Origin: Steromphala cineraria
Taxonomy: Eukaryota; Mollusca; Gastropoda; Trochida; Trochidae
Direction: 5' to 3'
DNA length: 64,000 nucleotides
Assembly: GCA_916613615.1 (NCBI GenBank)
Contig: OU744729.1
Span: 65,520,790 to 65,584,789 of the forward strand
Of this stretch, positions 21,890 to 35,130 are shown piece after piece. The notes below the pieces were generated by a model. That model saw only the letters and a list, made by a program, of their open reading frames with translations, ran no database searches and had not been told where the DNA came from. The position numbers were made by a program, and so were the translations under genes. Numbering within the stretch: position 1 is the first letter of the stretch; the number at the start of each line of letters is the position of its first letter.

Positions 21890-24549
21890 TCTGTATAACC
21901 TGAATTCAGATTTTTTAATATACGTCAAAATAAAAGGTATTAAAAATCAATTTGTGCGCATCTCTACATGCTTGCTACACCTTTACGAACAGTTTCTGCC
22001 CATTTTTAATCAAAATTTTGAAAGTTATGTTTTTGGTGAAAAATGCAAAGCCTATATCTGTATAACCTGAATTCAGATTTTTCAATATACGTCAAAATAA
22101 AAGGTCTTAGAAATCAATTTGTACACATCTCTACATGCTCGCTACACCTTTACGAACAGTTTCTGCCCATTTTTAATCAAAATTTTGAAAGTCATGTTTT
22201 TGGTAGAAAATGAAGTGGATGTCTGTGTAGGGTTCTCTCCCTTGTTCAATTTACACTGGTCATTTTAAGAGAAAATAAAAGGTCTTAAAAATCAGTTTTT
22301 GCAAATCTCTACATGCTTGGTACACCTTAAAGAACAGTTTCTGCCCATTTTCAATCAAAATATTGAAAGGCATTTTTTTGATAAAAAAGCAAAGCCTATA
22401 TCTGTATAACCTGAATTCAGATTTTTCAATATACGTCAAAATAAAAGGTCTTAGAAATCAATTTGTGCGCATCTCTACATGCTCGCTACACCTTTACGAA
22501 CAGTTTCTGCCCATTTTTAATCAAAATTTTGAAAGTCATGTTTTTGGTGAAAAATGCAAAGCCTATATCTGTATAACCTGAATTCAGATTTTTCAATATA
22601 CGTAAAAATAAAAGGTCTTAGAAATCAATTTGTGCACATCTCTACATGCTTGGTACACCTTTACGAACAGTTTCTGCCCATTTTTAATCAAAATTTTGAA
22701 AGTCATGTTTTTGGTAGAAAATGCAGTGGATGTCTGTGTAGGGTTCTCTCCCTTGTTCAATTAACACTGGTCATTTTAAGTGAAAATAAAAGGTCTTAAA
22801 AATCAGTTTTTGCAAATCTCTACATGCTTGGTACACCTTAAAGAACAGTTTCTGCCCATTTTCAATCAAAATATTGAAAGGCATTTTTTTGATGAAAATG
22901 CAAAGCCTATATCTGTATAACCTGAATTCAGATTTTTCAATATACGTCAAAATAAAAGGTCTTAGAAATCAATTTTTGCGCATCTCTACATGCTCGCTAC
23001 ACCTTTACGAACAGTTTCTGTCCATTTTTAATCAAAATTTTCAAAATCATGTTTTTGGTGAAAAATGCAAAGCCTATATCGGTATAACCTGAATTCAGAT
23101 TTTTCAATATACGTCAAAATAAAAGGTCTTAGAAATCAATTTGTGCACATCTCTACATGCACGCTACACCTTCACGAACAGTTTCTGCCCATTTTTAATC
23201 AAAATTTTGAAAGTCATGTTTTTGGTAGAAAAGGCAGTGGATGTCTGTGTAGGTTTCTCTTTCTTGTTCAATTAACACTGGTCATTTTAAGTGAAAATAA
23301 AAGGTCTTAAAAATCAGTTTTTGCAAATCTCTACATGCTTGGTACACCTTAAAGAACAGTTTCTGCCCATTTTCAATCAAAATATTGAAAGTCATGTTTT
23401 TGATGAAAAATGCAAAGCCTATATCTGTATAACCTGAATTCAGATTTTTCAATATACGTCAAAATAAAAGGTCTTAGAAATCAATTTGTGCGCATCTCTA
23501 CATGCTCGCTACACCTTTACGAACAGTTTCTGCCCATTTTTAATCAAAATTTTGAAAGTCATGTTTTTGGTAGAAAATGCAGTGGATGTCTGTGTAGGGT
23601 TCTCTCCCTTGTTCAATTAACACTGGTCATTTTAAGTGAAAATAAAAGGTCTTAAAAATAAGTTTTTGCAAATCTCTACATGCTTGGTACACCTTAAAGA
23701 ACAGTTTCTGCCCATTTTCAATCAAAATATTGAAAGGCATTTTTTTGATGAAAAAGCAAAGCCTATATCTGTATAACCTGAATTCAGATTTTTCAATATA
23801 CGTCAAAATAAAAGGTCTTAGAAATCAATTTGTGCGCATCTCTACATGCTCGCTACACCTTTATGAACAGTTTCTGTCCATTTTTAATCAAAATTTTCAA
23901 AATCATGTTTTTGGTGAAAAATGCAAAGCCTATATCGGTATAACCTGAATTCAGATTTTTCAATATACGTCAAAATAAAAGGTCTTAGAAATCAATTTGT
24001 GCACATCTCTACATGCACGCTACACCTTCACGAACAGTTTCTGCCCATTTTTAATCAAAATTTTGAAAGTCATGTTTTTGGTAGAAAAGGCAGTGGATGT
24101 CTGTGTAGGTTTCTCTTTCTTGTTCAATTAACACTGGTCATTTTAAGTGAAAATAAAAGGTCTTAAAAATCACTTTTTGCAAATCTCTACATGCTTGGTA
24201 CACCTTAAAGAACAGTTTCTGCCCATTTTCAATCAAAATATTGAAAGTCATGTTTTTGATGAAAAATGCAAAGCCTATATCTGTATAACCTGAATTCAGA
24301 TTTTTCAATATACGTCAAAATAAAAGGTCTTAGAAATCAATTTGTGCGCATCTCTACATGCTCGCTACACCTTTACGAACAGTTTCTGCCCATTTTTAAT
24401 CAAAATTTTGAAAGTCATGTTTTTGGTAGAAAATGCAGTGGATGTCTGTGTAGGGTTCTCTCCCTTGTTCAATTAACACTGGTCATTTTAAGTGAAAATA
24501 AAAGGTCTTAAAAATCAGTTTTTGCAAATCTCTACGTGCTTAATACACC

Positions 24550-24913
24550 TTAAAGGGGCAGTAGCACGTTTTTAGGGGGAATATAACGTGATGTCCGGAA
24601 AATGAAAATAAATGGTTCCAATCTTTAGACAATGTATAAAAACTAAATGGAGCAGTAATAAATCAAATATACAATGTAAAGTTAAGCCACGCGATTCCTT
24701 TTCTTACACAAAATGAATTAAAGGTGTTCACACAAAAATGGCTGCCAATGGATTTTATGTGAATCCTCATATTTTGTTCTCTGACTACGGATGATTGGTT
24801 TGTGTTATGAGATTTATGATACTATCAAAGCAATACATTTAGCATTAACTTATAGTTATCAGTGAAAAATTGAAAATATAAAATTGTCAAAAAACGTGCT
24901 ACTGCCCCTTTAA
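24550..24913. mobile_element. MITE copy 1 in the satellite (TTAA-flanked)
   Basis: A 356-bp non-satellite segment (24554-24909) has 20-bp terminal inverted repeats AGGGGCAGTAGCACGTTTTT and TTAA on each side. It replaces nothing: removing the segment and one TTAA restores ACACCTTAAAGAACAG of the core. It has no convincing coding sequence, so it is a non-autonomous DNA transposon. TTAA suits piggyBac-like transposases. Because the site is palindromic, a TA duplication with a 22-bp repeat starting AAGGGG (Tc1/mariner-like) fits equally well. This copy has AACGTGATG where the other three have AAGGTGATG. Confidence 0.88.
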
Positions 24914-26788
24914 AGAACAGTTTCTGCCCATTTTCAATCAAAATATTGAAAGTCATGTTTTTGGTGAAAAATGCAAAGCCTATATCTGTATAACCTGAAT
25001 TCAGATTTTTCAATATACGTCAAAATAAAAGGTCTTAGAAATCAATTTGTGCGCATCTCTACATGCTCGCTACACCTTTACGAACAGTTTCTGCCCATTT
25101 TTAATCAAAATTTTGAAAGTCATGTTTTTGGTGAAAAATGCAAAGCCTATATCTGTATAACCTGAATTCAGATTTTTCAATATACGTCTAAATAAAAGGT
25201 CTTAGAAATCAATTTGTGCGCATCTCTACATGCTCGCTACACCTTTACGAACAGTTTCTGCCCATTTTTAATCAAAATTTTGAAAGTCATGTTTTTGGTA
25301 GAAAATGCAGTGGATGTCTGTGTAGGGTTCTCTCCCTTGTTCAATTAACACTGGTCATTTTAAGTGAAAATAAAAGGTCTTAAAAATCAGTTTTTGCAAA
25401 TCTCTACATGCTTGGTACACCTTAAAGAACAGTTTCTGCCCATTTGCAATCAAAATATTGAAAGGCATTTTTTTGATGAAAAAGCAAAGCCTATATCTGT
25501 ATAACCTGAATTCAGATTTTTCAATATACGTCAAAATAAAAGGTCTTAGAAATCAATTTGTGCGCATCTCTACATGCTCGCTACACCTTAAAGAACAGTT
25601 TCTGTCCATTTTTAATCAAAATTTTCAAAATCATGTTTTTGGTGAAAAATGCAAAGCCTATATCTGTATAACCTGAATTCAGATTTTTCAATATACGTCA
25701 AAATAAAAGGTCTTAGAAATCAATTTGTGCGCATCTCTACATGCTCGCTACACCTTTACGAACAGTTTCTGCCCATTTTTAATCAAAATTTTGAAAGTCA
25801 TGTTTTTGGTAGAAAATGCAGTGGATGTCTGTGTAGGGTTCTCTCCCTTGTTCAATTAACACTGGTCATTTTAAGTGAAAATAAAAGGTCTTAAAAATCA
25901 GTTTTTGCAAATCTCTACATGCTTGGTACACCTTAAAGAACAGTTTCTGCCCATTTGCAATCAAAATATTGAAAGGCATTTTTTTGATGAAAAAGCAAAG
26001 CCTATATCTGTATAACCTGAATTCAGATTTTTCAATATACGTCAAAATAAAAGGTCTTAGAAATCAATTTGTGCGCATCTCTACATGCTCGCTACACCTT
26101 AAAGAACAGTTTCTGTCCATTTTTAATCAAAATTTTCAAAATCATGTTTTTGGTGAAAAATGCAAAGCCTATATCTGTATAACCTGAATTCAGATTTTTC
26201 AATATACGTCAAAATAAAAGGTCTTAGAAATCAATTTGTGCACATCTCTACATGCACGCTACACCTTCACGAACAGTTTCTGCCCATTTTTAATCAAAAT
26301 TTTGAAAGTCATGTTTTTGGTAGAAAAGGCAGTGGATGTCTGTGTAGGTTTCTCTTTCTTGTTCAATTAACACTGGTCATTTTAAGTGAAAATAAAAGGT
26401 CTTAAAAATCAGTTTTTGCAAATCTCTACATGCTTGGTACACCTTAAAGAACAGTTTCTGCCCATTTTCAATCAAAATATTGAAAGTCATGTTTTTGATG
26501 AAAAATGCAAAGCCTATATCTGTATAACCTGAATTCAGATTTTTCAATATACGTCAAAATAAAAGGTCTTAGAAATCAATTTGTGCGCATCTCTACATGC
26601 TCGCTACACCTTTACGAACAGTTTCTGCCCATTTTTAATCAAAATTTTGAAAGTCATGTTTTTGGTAGAAAATGCAGTGGATGTCTGTGTAGGGTTCTCT
26701 CCCTTGTTCAATTAACACTGGTCATTTTAAGTGAAAATAAAAGGTCTTAAAACTCAGTTTTTGCAAATCTCTACGTGCTTAATACACC

Positions 26789-27152
26789 TTAAAGGGGCAG
26801 TAGCACGTTTTTAGGGGGAATATAAGGTGATGTCCGGAAAATGAAAATAAATGGTTCCAATCTTTAGACAATGTATAAAAACTAAATGGAGCAGTAATAA
26901 ATCAAATATACAATGTAAAGTTAAGCCACGCGATTCCTTTTCTTACACAAAATGAATTAAAGGTGTTCACACAAAAATGGCTGCCAATGGATTTTATGTG
27001 AATCCTCATATTTTGTTCTCTGACTACGGATGATTGGTTTGTGTTATGAGATTTATGATACTATCAAAGCAATACATTTAGCATTAACTTATAGTTATCA
27101 GTGAAAAATTGAAAATATAAAATTGTCAAAAAACGTGCTACTGCCCCTTTAA
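26789..27152. mobile_element. MITE copy 2 in the satellite
   Basis: This is the same 356-bp element (26793-27148) at the same position of the satellite core. The same private flanking variant CTACGTGCTTAATACACC precedes it. It lies 2239 bp from copy 1. Confidence 0.88.
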
Positions 27153-29029
27153 AGAACAGTTTCTGCCCATTTTCAATCAAAATATTGAAAGTCATGTTTT
27201 TGGTGAAAAATGCAAAGCCTATATCTGTATAACCTGAATTCAGATTTTTCAATATACGTCAAAATAAAAGGTCTTAGAAATCAATTTGTGCGCATCTCTA
27301 CATGCTCGCTACACCTTTACGAACAGTTTCTGCGCATTTTTAATCAAAATTTTGAAAGTCATGTTTTTGGTGAAAAATGCAAAGCCTATATCTGTATAAT
27401 CTGAATTCAGATTTTTCAATATACGTCTAAATAAAAGGTCTTAGAAATCAATTTGTGCGCATCTCTACATGCTCGCTACACCTTTACAAACAGTTTCTGC
27501 CCATTTTTAATCAAAATTTTGAAAGTCATGTTTTTGGTAGAAAATGCAGTGGATTTCTGTGTAGGGTTCTCTCCCTTGTTCAATTAACACTGGTCATTTT
27601 AAGTGAAAATAAAAGGTCTTAAAAATCAGTTTTTGCAAATCTCTACATGCTTGGTACACCTTAAAGAACAGTTTCTGCCCATTTTCAATCAAAATATTGA
27701 AAGTCATGTTTTTGATGAAAAATGCAAAGCCTATATCTGTATAACCTGAATTCAGATTTTTCAATATACGTCAAAATAAAAGGTCTTAGAAATCTATTCG
27801 TGCGCATGTCTACATGCTCGCTACACCTTTACGAACAGTTTCTGCCCATTTTTAATCAAAATTTTGAAAGTCATGTTTTTGGTGAAAAATGCAAAGCCTA
27901 TATCTGTATAACCTGAATTCAGATTTTTCAATATACGTCAAAATAAAAGGTCTTAGAAATCAATTTGTGCGCATCTCTACATGCTCACTACACCTTTACG
28001 AACAGTTTCTGCCCATATTTAATCAAAATTGTGAAAGTCATGTTTTTGGTAGAAAATGCAGTGGATGTCTGTGTAGGGTTCTCTCCCTTGTTCAATTAAC
28101 ACTGGTCATTTTAAGTGAAAATAAAAGGTCTTAAAAATCAGTTTTTGCAAATCTCTACATGCTTGGTACACCTTAAAGAACAGTTTCTGCCCATTTTCAA
28201 TCAAAATATTGAAAGTCATGTTTTTGGTGAAAAATGCAAAGCCTATATCTGTATAACCTGAATTCAGATTTTTCAATATACGTCAAAATAAAAGGTCTTA
28301 GAAATCAATTTGTGCGCATCTCTACATGCTCGCTACACCTTTATGAACAGTTTCTGTCCATTTTTAATCAAAATTTTCAAAATCATGTTTTTGGTGAAAA
28401 ATGCAAAGCCTATATCTGTATAACCTGAATTCAGATTTTTCAATATACGTCAAAATAAAAGGTCTTAGAAATCAATTTGTGCACATCTCTACATGCACGC
28501 TACACCTTCACGAACAGTTTCTGCCCATTTTTAATCAAAATTTTGAAAGTCATGTTTTTGGTAGAAAAGGCAGTGGATGTCTGTGTAGGTTTCTCTTTCT
28601 TGTTCAATTAACACTGGTCATTTTAAGTGAAAATAAAAGGTCTTAAAAATCAGTTTTTGCAAATCTCTACATGCTTGGTACACTTTAAAGAACAGTTTCT
28701 GCCCATTTTCAATCAAAATATTGAAAGTCATGTTTTTGATGAAAAATGCAAAGCCTATATCTGTATAACCTGAATTCAGATTTTTCAATATACGTCAAAA
28801 TAAAAGGTCTTAGAAATCAATTTGTGCGCATCTCTACATGCTCGCTACACCTTTACGAACAGTTTCTGCCCATTTTTAATCAAAATTTTGAAAGTCATGT
28901 TTTTGGTAGAAAATGCAGTGGATGTCTGTGTAGGGTTCTCTCCCTTGTTCAATTAACACTGGTCATTTTAAGTGAAAATAAAAGGTCTTAAAAATCAGTT
29001 TTTGCAAATCTCTACGTGCTTAATACACC

Positions 29030-29393
29030 TTAAAGGGGCAGTAGCACGTTTTTAGGGGGAATATAAGGTGATGTCCGGAAAATGAAAATAAATGGTTCCA
29101 ATCTTTAGACAATGTATAAAAACTAAATGGAGCAGTAATAAATCAAATATACAATGTAAAGTTAAGCCACGCGATTCCTTTTCTTACACAAAATGAATTA
29201 AAGGTGTTCACACAAAAATGGCTGCCAATGGATTTTATGTGAATCCTCATATTTTGTTCTCTGACTACGGATGATTGGTTTGTGTTATGAGATTTATGAT
29301 ACTATCAAAGCAATACATTTAGCATTAACTTATAGTTATCAGTGAAAAATTGAAAATATAAAATTGTCAAAAAACGTGCTACTGCCCCTTTAA
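29030..29393. mobile_element. MITE copy 3 in the satellite
   Basis: This is the same 356-bp element (29034-29389) with the same TTAA site and left flanking variant, 2241 bp from copy 2. The A linker that follows has CTGTATAATCTG in place of CTGTATAACCTG, a variant shared with copy 4. Confidence 0.88.
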
Positions 29394-32305
29394 AGAACAG
29401 TTTCTGCCCATTTTCAATCAAAATATTGAAAGTCATGTTTTTGGTGAAAAATGCAAAGCCTATATCTGTATAATCTGAATTCAGATTTTTCAATATACGT
29501 CAAAATAAAAGGTCTTAGAAATCAATTTGTGCGCATCTCTACATGCTCGCTACACCTTTACGAACAGTTTCTGCGCATTTTTAATCAAAATTTTGAAAGT
29601 CATGTTTTTGGTGAAAAATGCAAAGCCTATATCTGTATAACCTGAATTCAGATTTTTCAATATACGTCTAAATAAAAGGTCTTAGAAATCAATTTGTGCG
29701 CATCTCTACATGCTCGCTACACCTTTACAAACAGTTTCTGCCCATTTTTAATCAAAATTTTGAAAGTCATGTTTTTGGTAGAAAATGCAGTGGATTTCTG
29801 TGTAGGGTTCTCTCCCTTGTTCAATTAACACTGGTCATTTTAAGTGAAAATAAAAGGTCTTAAAAATCAGTTTTTGCAAATCGCTACATGCTTGGTACAC
29901 CTTAAAGAACAGTTTCTGCCCATTTTCAATCAAAATATTGAAAGTCATGTTTTTGATGAAAAATGCAAAGCCTATATCTGTATAACCTGAATTCAGATTT
30001 TTCAATATACGTCAAAATAAAAGGTCTTAGAAATCAATTCGTGCGCATCTCTACATGCTCGCTACACCTTTACAAACAGTTTCTGCCCATTTTTAATCAA
30101 AATTTTGAAAGTCATGTTTTTGGTAGAAAATGCAGTGGATTTCTGTGTAGGGTTCTCTCCCTTGTTCAATTAACACTGGTCATTTTAAGTGAAAATAAAA
30201 GGTCTTAAAAATCAGTTTTTGCAAATCTCTACATGCTTGGTACACCTTAAAGAACAGTTTCTGCCCATTTTCAATCAAAATATTGAAAGTCATGTTTTTG
30301 ATGAAAAATGCTAAGCCTATATCTGTATAACCTGAATTCAGATTTTTCAATATACGTCAAAATAAAAGGTCTTAGAAATCAATTTGTGCACATCTCTACA
30401 TGCACGCTACACCTTCACGAACAGTTTCTGCTCATTTTTAATCAAAATTTTGAAAGTCATGTTTTTGGTAGAAAATGCAGTTGATGTCTGTGTAGGTTTC
30501 TCTTCCTTGTTCAATTAACACTGGTCATTTTAAGTGAAAATAAAAGGTCTTAAAAATCAGTTTTTGCAAATCTCTACATGCTTGGTACACCTTAAAGAAC
30601 AGTTTCTGCCCATTTTCAATCAAAATATTGAAAGTCATGTTTTTGATGAAAAATGCAAAGCCTATATCTGTATAACCTGAATTCAGATTTTTCAATATAC
30701 GTCAAAATAAAAGGTCTTAGAAATCAATTTGTGCGCATCTCTACATGCTCGCTACACCTTTACGAACAGTTTCTGCCCATATTTAATCAAAATTGTGAAA
30801 GTCATGTTTTTGGTAGAAAATGCAGTGGATGTCTGTGTAGGGTTCTCTCCCTTGTTCAATTAACACTGGTCATTTTAAGTGAAAATAAAAGGTCTTAAAA
30901 ATCAGTTTTTGCAAATCTCTACATGCTTGGTACACCTTAAAGAACAGTTTCTGCCCATGTTCAATCAAAATATTGAAAGTCATGTTTTTGGTGAAAAATG
31001 CAAAGCCTATATCTGGATAACCTGAATTCAGATTTTTCAATATACGTCAAAATAAAAGGTCTTAGAAATCAATTTGTGCGCATCTCTACATGCTCGCTAC
31101 ACCTTTACGAACAGTTTCTGCCCATTTTTAATCAAAATTTTGAAAGTCATGTTTTTGGTGAAAAATGCAAAGCCTATATCTGTATAAACTGAATTCAGAT
31201 TTTTCAATATACGTCTAAATAAAAGGTCTTAGAAATCAATTTGTGCGCATCTCTACATGCTCGCTACACCTTTACAAACAGTTTCTGCCCATTTTTAATC
31301 AAAATTTTGAATGTCATGTTTTTGGTAGAAAATGCAGTGGATTTCTGTGTAGGGTTCTCTCCCTTGTTCAATTAACACTGGTCATTTTAAGTGAAAATAA
31401 AAGGTCTTAAAAATCAGTTTTTGCAAATCTCTACATGCTTGGTACACCTTAAAGAACAGTTTCTGCCCATTTTCAATCAAAATAGTGAAAGTCATGTTTT
31501 TGATGAAAAATGCAAAGCCTATATTTGTATAACCTGAATTCAGATTTTTCAATATACGTCAAAATAAAAGGTCTTAGAAATCAATTTGTGCGCATCTCTA
31601 CATGCTCGCTACACCTTTATGAACAGTTTCTGTCCATTTTTAATCAAAATTTTCAAAATCATGTTTTTGGTGAAAAATGCAAAGCCTATATCTGTATAAC
31701 CTGAATTCAGATTTTTCAATATACGTCAAAATAAAAGGTCTTAGAAATCAATTTGTGCACATCTCTACATGCACGCTACACCTTCACGAACAGTTTCTGC
31801 CCATTTTTAATCAAAATTTTGAAAGTCATGTTTTTGGTAGAAAAGGCAGTGGATGTCTGTGTAGGTTTCTCTTTCTTGTTCAATTAACACTGGTCATTTT
31901 AAGTGAAAATAAAAGGTCTTAAAAATCAGTTTTTGCAAATCTCTACATGCTTGGTACACCTTAAAGAACAGTTTCTGCCCATTTTCAATCAAAATATTGA
32001 AAGTCATGTTTTTGATGAAAAATGCAAAGCCTATATCTGTATAACCTGAATTCAGATTTTTCAATATACGTCAAAATAAAAGGTCTTAGAAATCAATTTG
32101 TGCGCATCTCTACATGCTCGCTACACCTTTACGAACAGTTTCTGCCCATTTTTAATCAAAATTTTGAAAGTCATGTTTTTGGTAGAAAATGCAGTGGATG
32201 TCTGTGTAGGGTTCTCTCCCTTGTTCAATTAACACTGGTCATTTTAAGTGAAAATAAAAGGTCTTAAAAATCAGTTTTTGCAAATCTCTACGTGCTTAAT
32301 ACACC

Positions 32306-32669
32306 TTAAAGGGGCAGTAGCACGTTTTTAGGGGGAATATAAGGTGATGTCCGGAAAATGAAAATAAATGGTTCCAATCTTTAGACAATGTATAAAAACT
32401 AAATGGAGCAGTAATAAATCAAATATACAATGTAAAGTTAAGCCACGCGATTCCTTTTCTTACACAAAATGAATTAAAGGTGTTCACACAAAAATGGCTG
32501 CCAATGGATTTTATGTGAATCCTCATATTTTGTTCTCTGACTACGGATGATTGGTTTGTGTTATGAGATTTATGATACTATCAAAGCAATACATTTAGCA
32601 TTAACTTATAGTTATCAGTGAAAAATTGAAAATATAAAATTGTCAAAAAACGTGCTACTGCCCCTTTAA
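32306..32669. mobile_element. MITE copy 4 in the satellite
   Basis: This is the same 356-bp element (32310-32665), exactly 3276 bp from copy 3, inside a segment that duplicates the copy 3 neighbourhood. It shares TTAA, the left flank and the following ATAATCTG variant. Confidence 0.88.
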
Positions 32670-35130
32670 AGAACAGTTTCTGCCCATTTTCAATCAAAAT
32701 ATTGAAAGTCATGTTTTTGGTGAAAAATGCAAAGCCTATATCTGTATAATCTGAATTCAGATTTTTCAATATACGTCAAAATAAAAGGTCTTAGAAATCA
32801 ATTTGTGCGCATCTCTACATGCTCGCTACACCTTTACGAACAGTTTCTGCGCATTTTTAATCAAAATTTTGAAAGTCATGTTTTTGGTGAAAAATGCAAA
32901 GCCTATATCTGTATAACCTGAATTCAGATTTTTCAATATACGTCTAAATAAAAGGTCTTAGAAATCAATTTGTGCGCATCTCTACATGCTCGCTACACCT
33001 TTACAAACAGTTTCTGCCCATTTTTAATCAAAATTTTGAAAGTCATGTTTTTGGTAGAAAATGCAGTGGATTTCTGTGTAGGGTTCTCTCCCTTGTTCAA
33101 TTAACACTGGTCATTTTAAGTGAAAATAAAAGGTCTTAAAAATCAGTTTTTGCAAATCGCTACATGCTTGGTACACCTTAAAGAACAGTTTCTGCCCATT
33201 TTCAATCAAAATATTGAAAGTCATGTTTTTGATGAAAAATGCAAAGCCTATATCTGTATAACCTGAATTCAGATTTTTCAATATACGTCAAAATAAAAGG
33301 TCTTAGAAATCAATTCGTGCGCATCTCTACATGCTCGCTACACCTTTACAAACAGTTTCTGCCCATTTTTAATCAAAATTTTGAAAGTCATGTTTTTGGT
33401 AGAAAATGCAGTGGATTTCTGTGTAGGGTTCTCTCCCTTGTTCAATTAACACTGGTCATTTTAAGTGAAAATAAAAGGTCTTAAAAATCAGTTTTTGCAA
33501 ATCTCTACATGCTTGGTACACCTTAAAGAACAGTTTCTGCCCATTTTCAATCAAAATATTGAAAGTCATGTTTTTGATGAAAAATGCTAAGCCTATATCT
33601 GTATAACCTGAATTCAGATTTTTCAATATACGTCAAAATAAAAGGTCTTAGAAATCAATTTGTGCACATCTCTACATGCACGCTACACCTTCACGAACAG
33701 TTTCTGCTCATTTTTAATCAAAATTTTGAAAGTCATGTTTTTGGTAGAAAATGCAGTTGATGTCTGTGTAGGTTTCTCTTCCTTGTTCAATTAACACTGG
33801 TCATTTTAAGTGAAAATAAAAGGTCTTAAAAATCAGTTTTTGCAAATCTCTACATGCTTGGTACACCTTAAAGAACAGTTTCTGCCCATTTTCAATCAAA
33901 ATATTGAAAGTCATGTTTTTGATGAAAAATGCAAAGCCTATATCTGTATAAACTGAATTCAGATTTTTCAATATACGTCTAAATAAAAGGTCTTAGAAAT
34001 CAATTTGTGCGCATCTCTACATGCTCGCTACACCTTTACAAACAGTTTCTGCCCATTTTTAATCAAAATTTTGAAAGTCATGTTTTTGGTAGAAAATGCA
34101 GTTGATGTCTGTGTAGGTTTCTCTTCCTTGTTCAATTAACACTGGTCATTTTAAGTGAAAATAAAAGGTCTTAAAAATCAGTTTTTGCAAATCTCTACAT
34201 GCTTGGTACACCTTAAAGAACAGTTTCTGCCCATTTTCAATCAAAATATTGAAAGTCATGTTTTTGATGAAAAATGCAAAGCCTATATCTGTATAAACTG
34301 AATTCAGATTTTTCAATATACGTCTAAATAAAAGGTCTTAGAAATCAATTTGTGCGCATCTCTACATGCTCGCTACACCTTTACAAACAGTTTCTGCCCA
34401 TTTTTAATCAAAATTTTGAATGTCATGTTTTTGGTAGAAAATGCAGTGGATTTCTGTGTAGGGTTCTCTCCCTTGTTCAATTAACACTGGTCATTTTAAG
34501 TGAAAATAAAAGGTCTTAAAAATCAGTTTTTGCAAATCTCTACATGCTTGGTACACCTTAAAGAACAGTTTCTGCCCATTTTCAATCAAAATATTGAAAG
34601 TCATGTTTTTGATGAAAAATGCAAAGCCTATATCTGTATAACCTGAATTCAGATTTTTCAATATACGTCAAAATAAAAGGTCTTAGAAATCAATTTGTGC
34701 GCATCTCTACATGCTCGCTACACCTTTACGAACAGTTTCTGCCCATTTTTAATCAAAATTTTGAAAGTCATGTTTTTGGTGAAAAATGCAAAGCCTATAT
34801 CTGTATAAACTGAATTCAGATTTTTCAATATACGTCTAAATAAAAGGTCTTAGAAATCAATTTGTGCGCATCTCTACATGCTCGCTACACCTTTACAAAC
34901 AGTTTCTGCCCATTTTTAATCAAAATTTTGAATGTCATGTTTTTGGTAGAAAATGCAGTGGATTTCTGTGTAGGGTTCTCTCCCTTGTTCAATTAACACT
35001 GGTCATTTTAAGTGAAAATAAAAGGTCTTAAAAATCAGTTTTTGCAAATCTCTACATGCTTGGTACACCTTAAAGAACAGTTTCTGCCCATTTTCAATCA
35101 AAATAGTGAAAGTCATGTTTTTGATGAAAA

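Larger units (their letters stand above)
28260..33925. repeat. 3276-bp segmental duplication within the satellite
   Basis: About 28260-30650 and 31536-33925 match monomer by monomer at an offset of 3276 bp. Both include the MITE, a GCGCATTTTT variant (29574 and 32850), CAAATCGCTACATG (29877 and 33153) and AAATGCTAAGCC (30307 and 33583). Block edges are approximate because the flanking monomers are also similar. Confidence 0.8.

Noticed and set aside
24825..25013. 62-codon minus-strand frames inside the MITE and flanking satellite
   Set aside because: The frame crosses the MITE border into satellite and has no domain; it is copied with the duplication.
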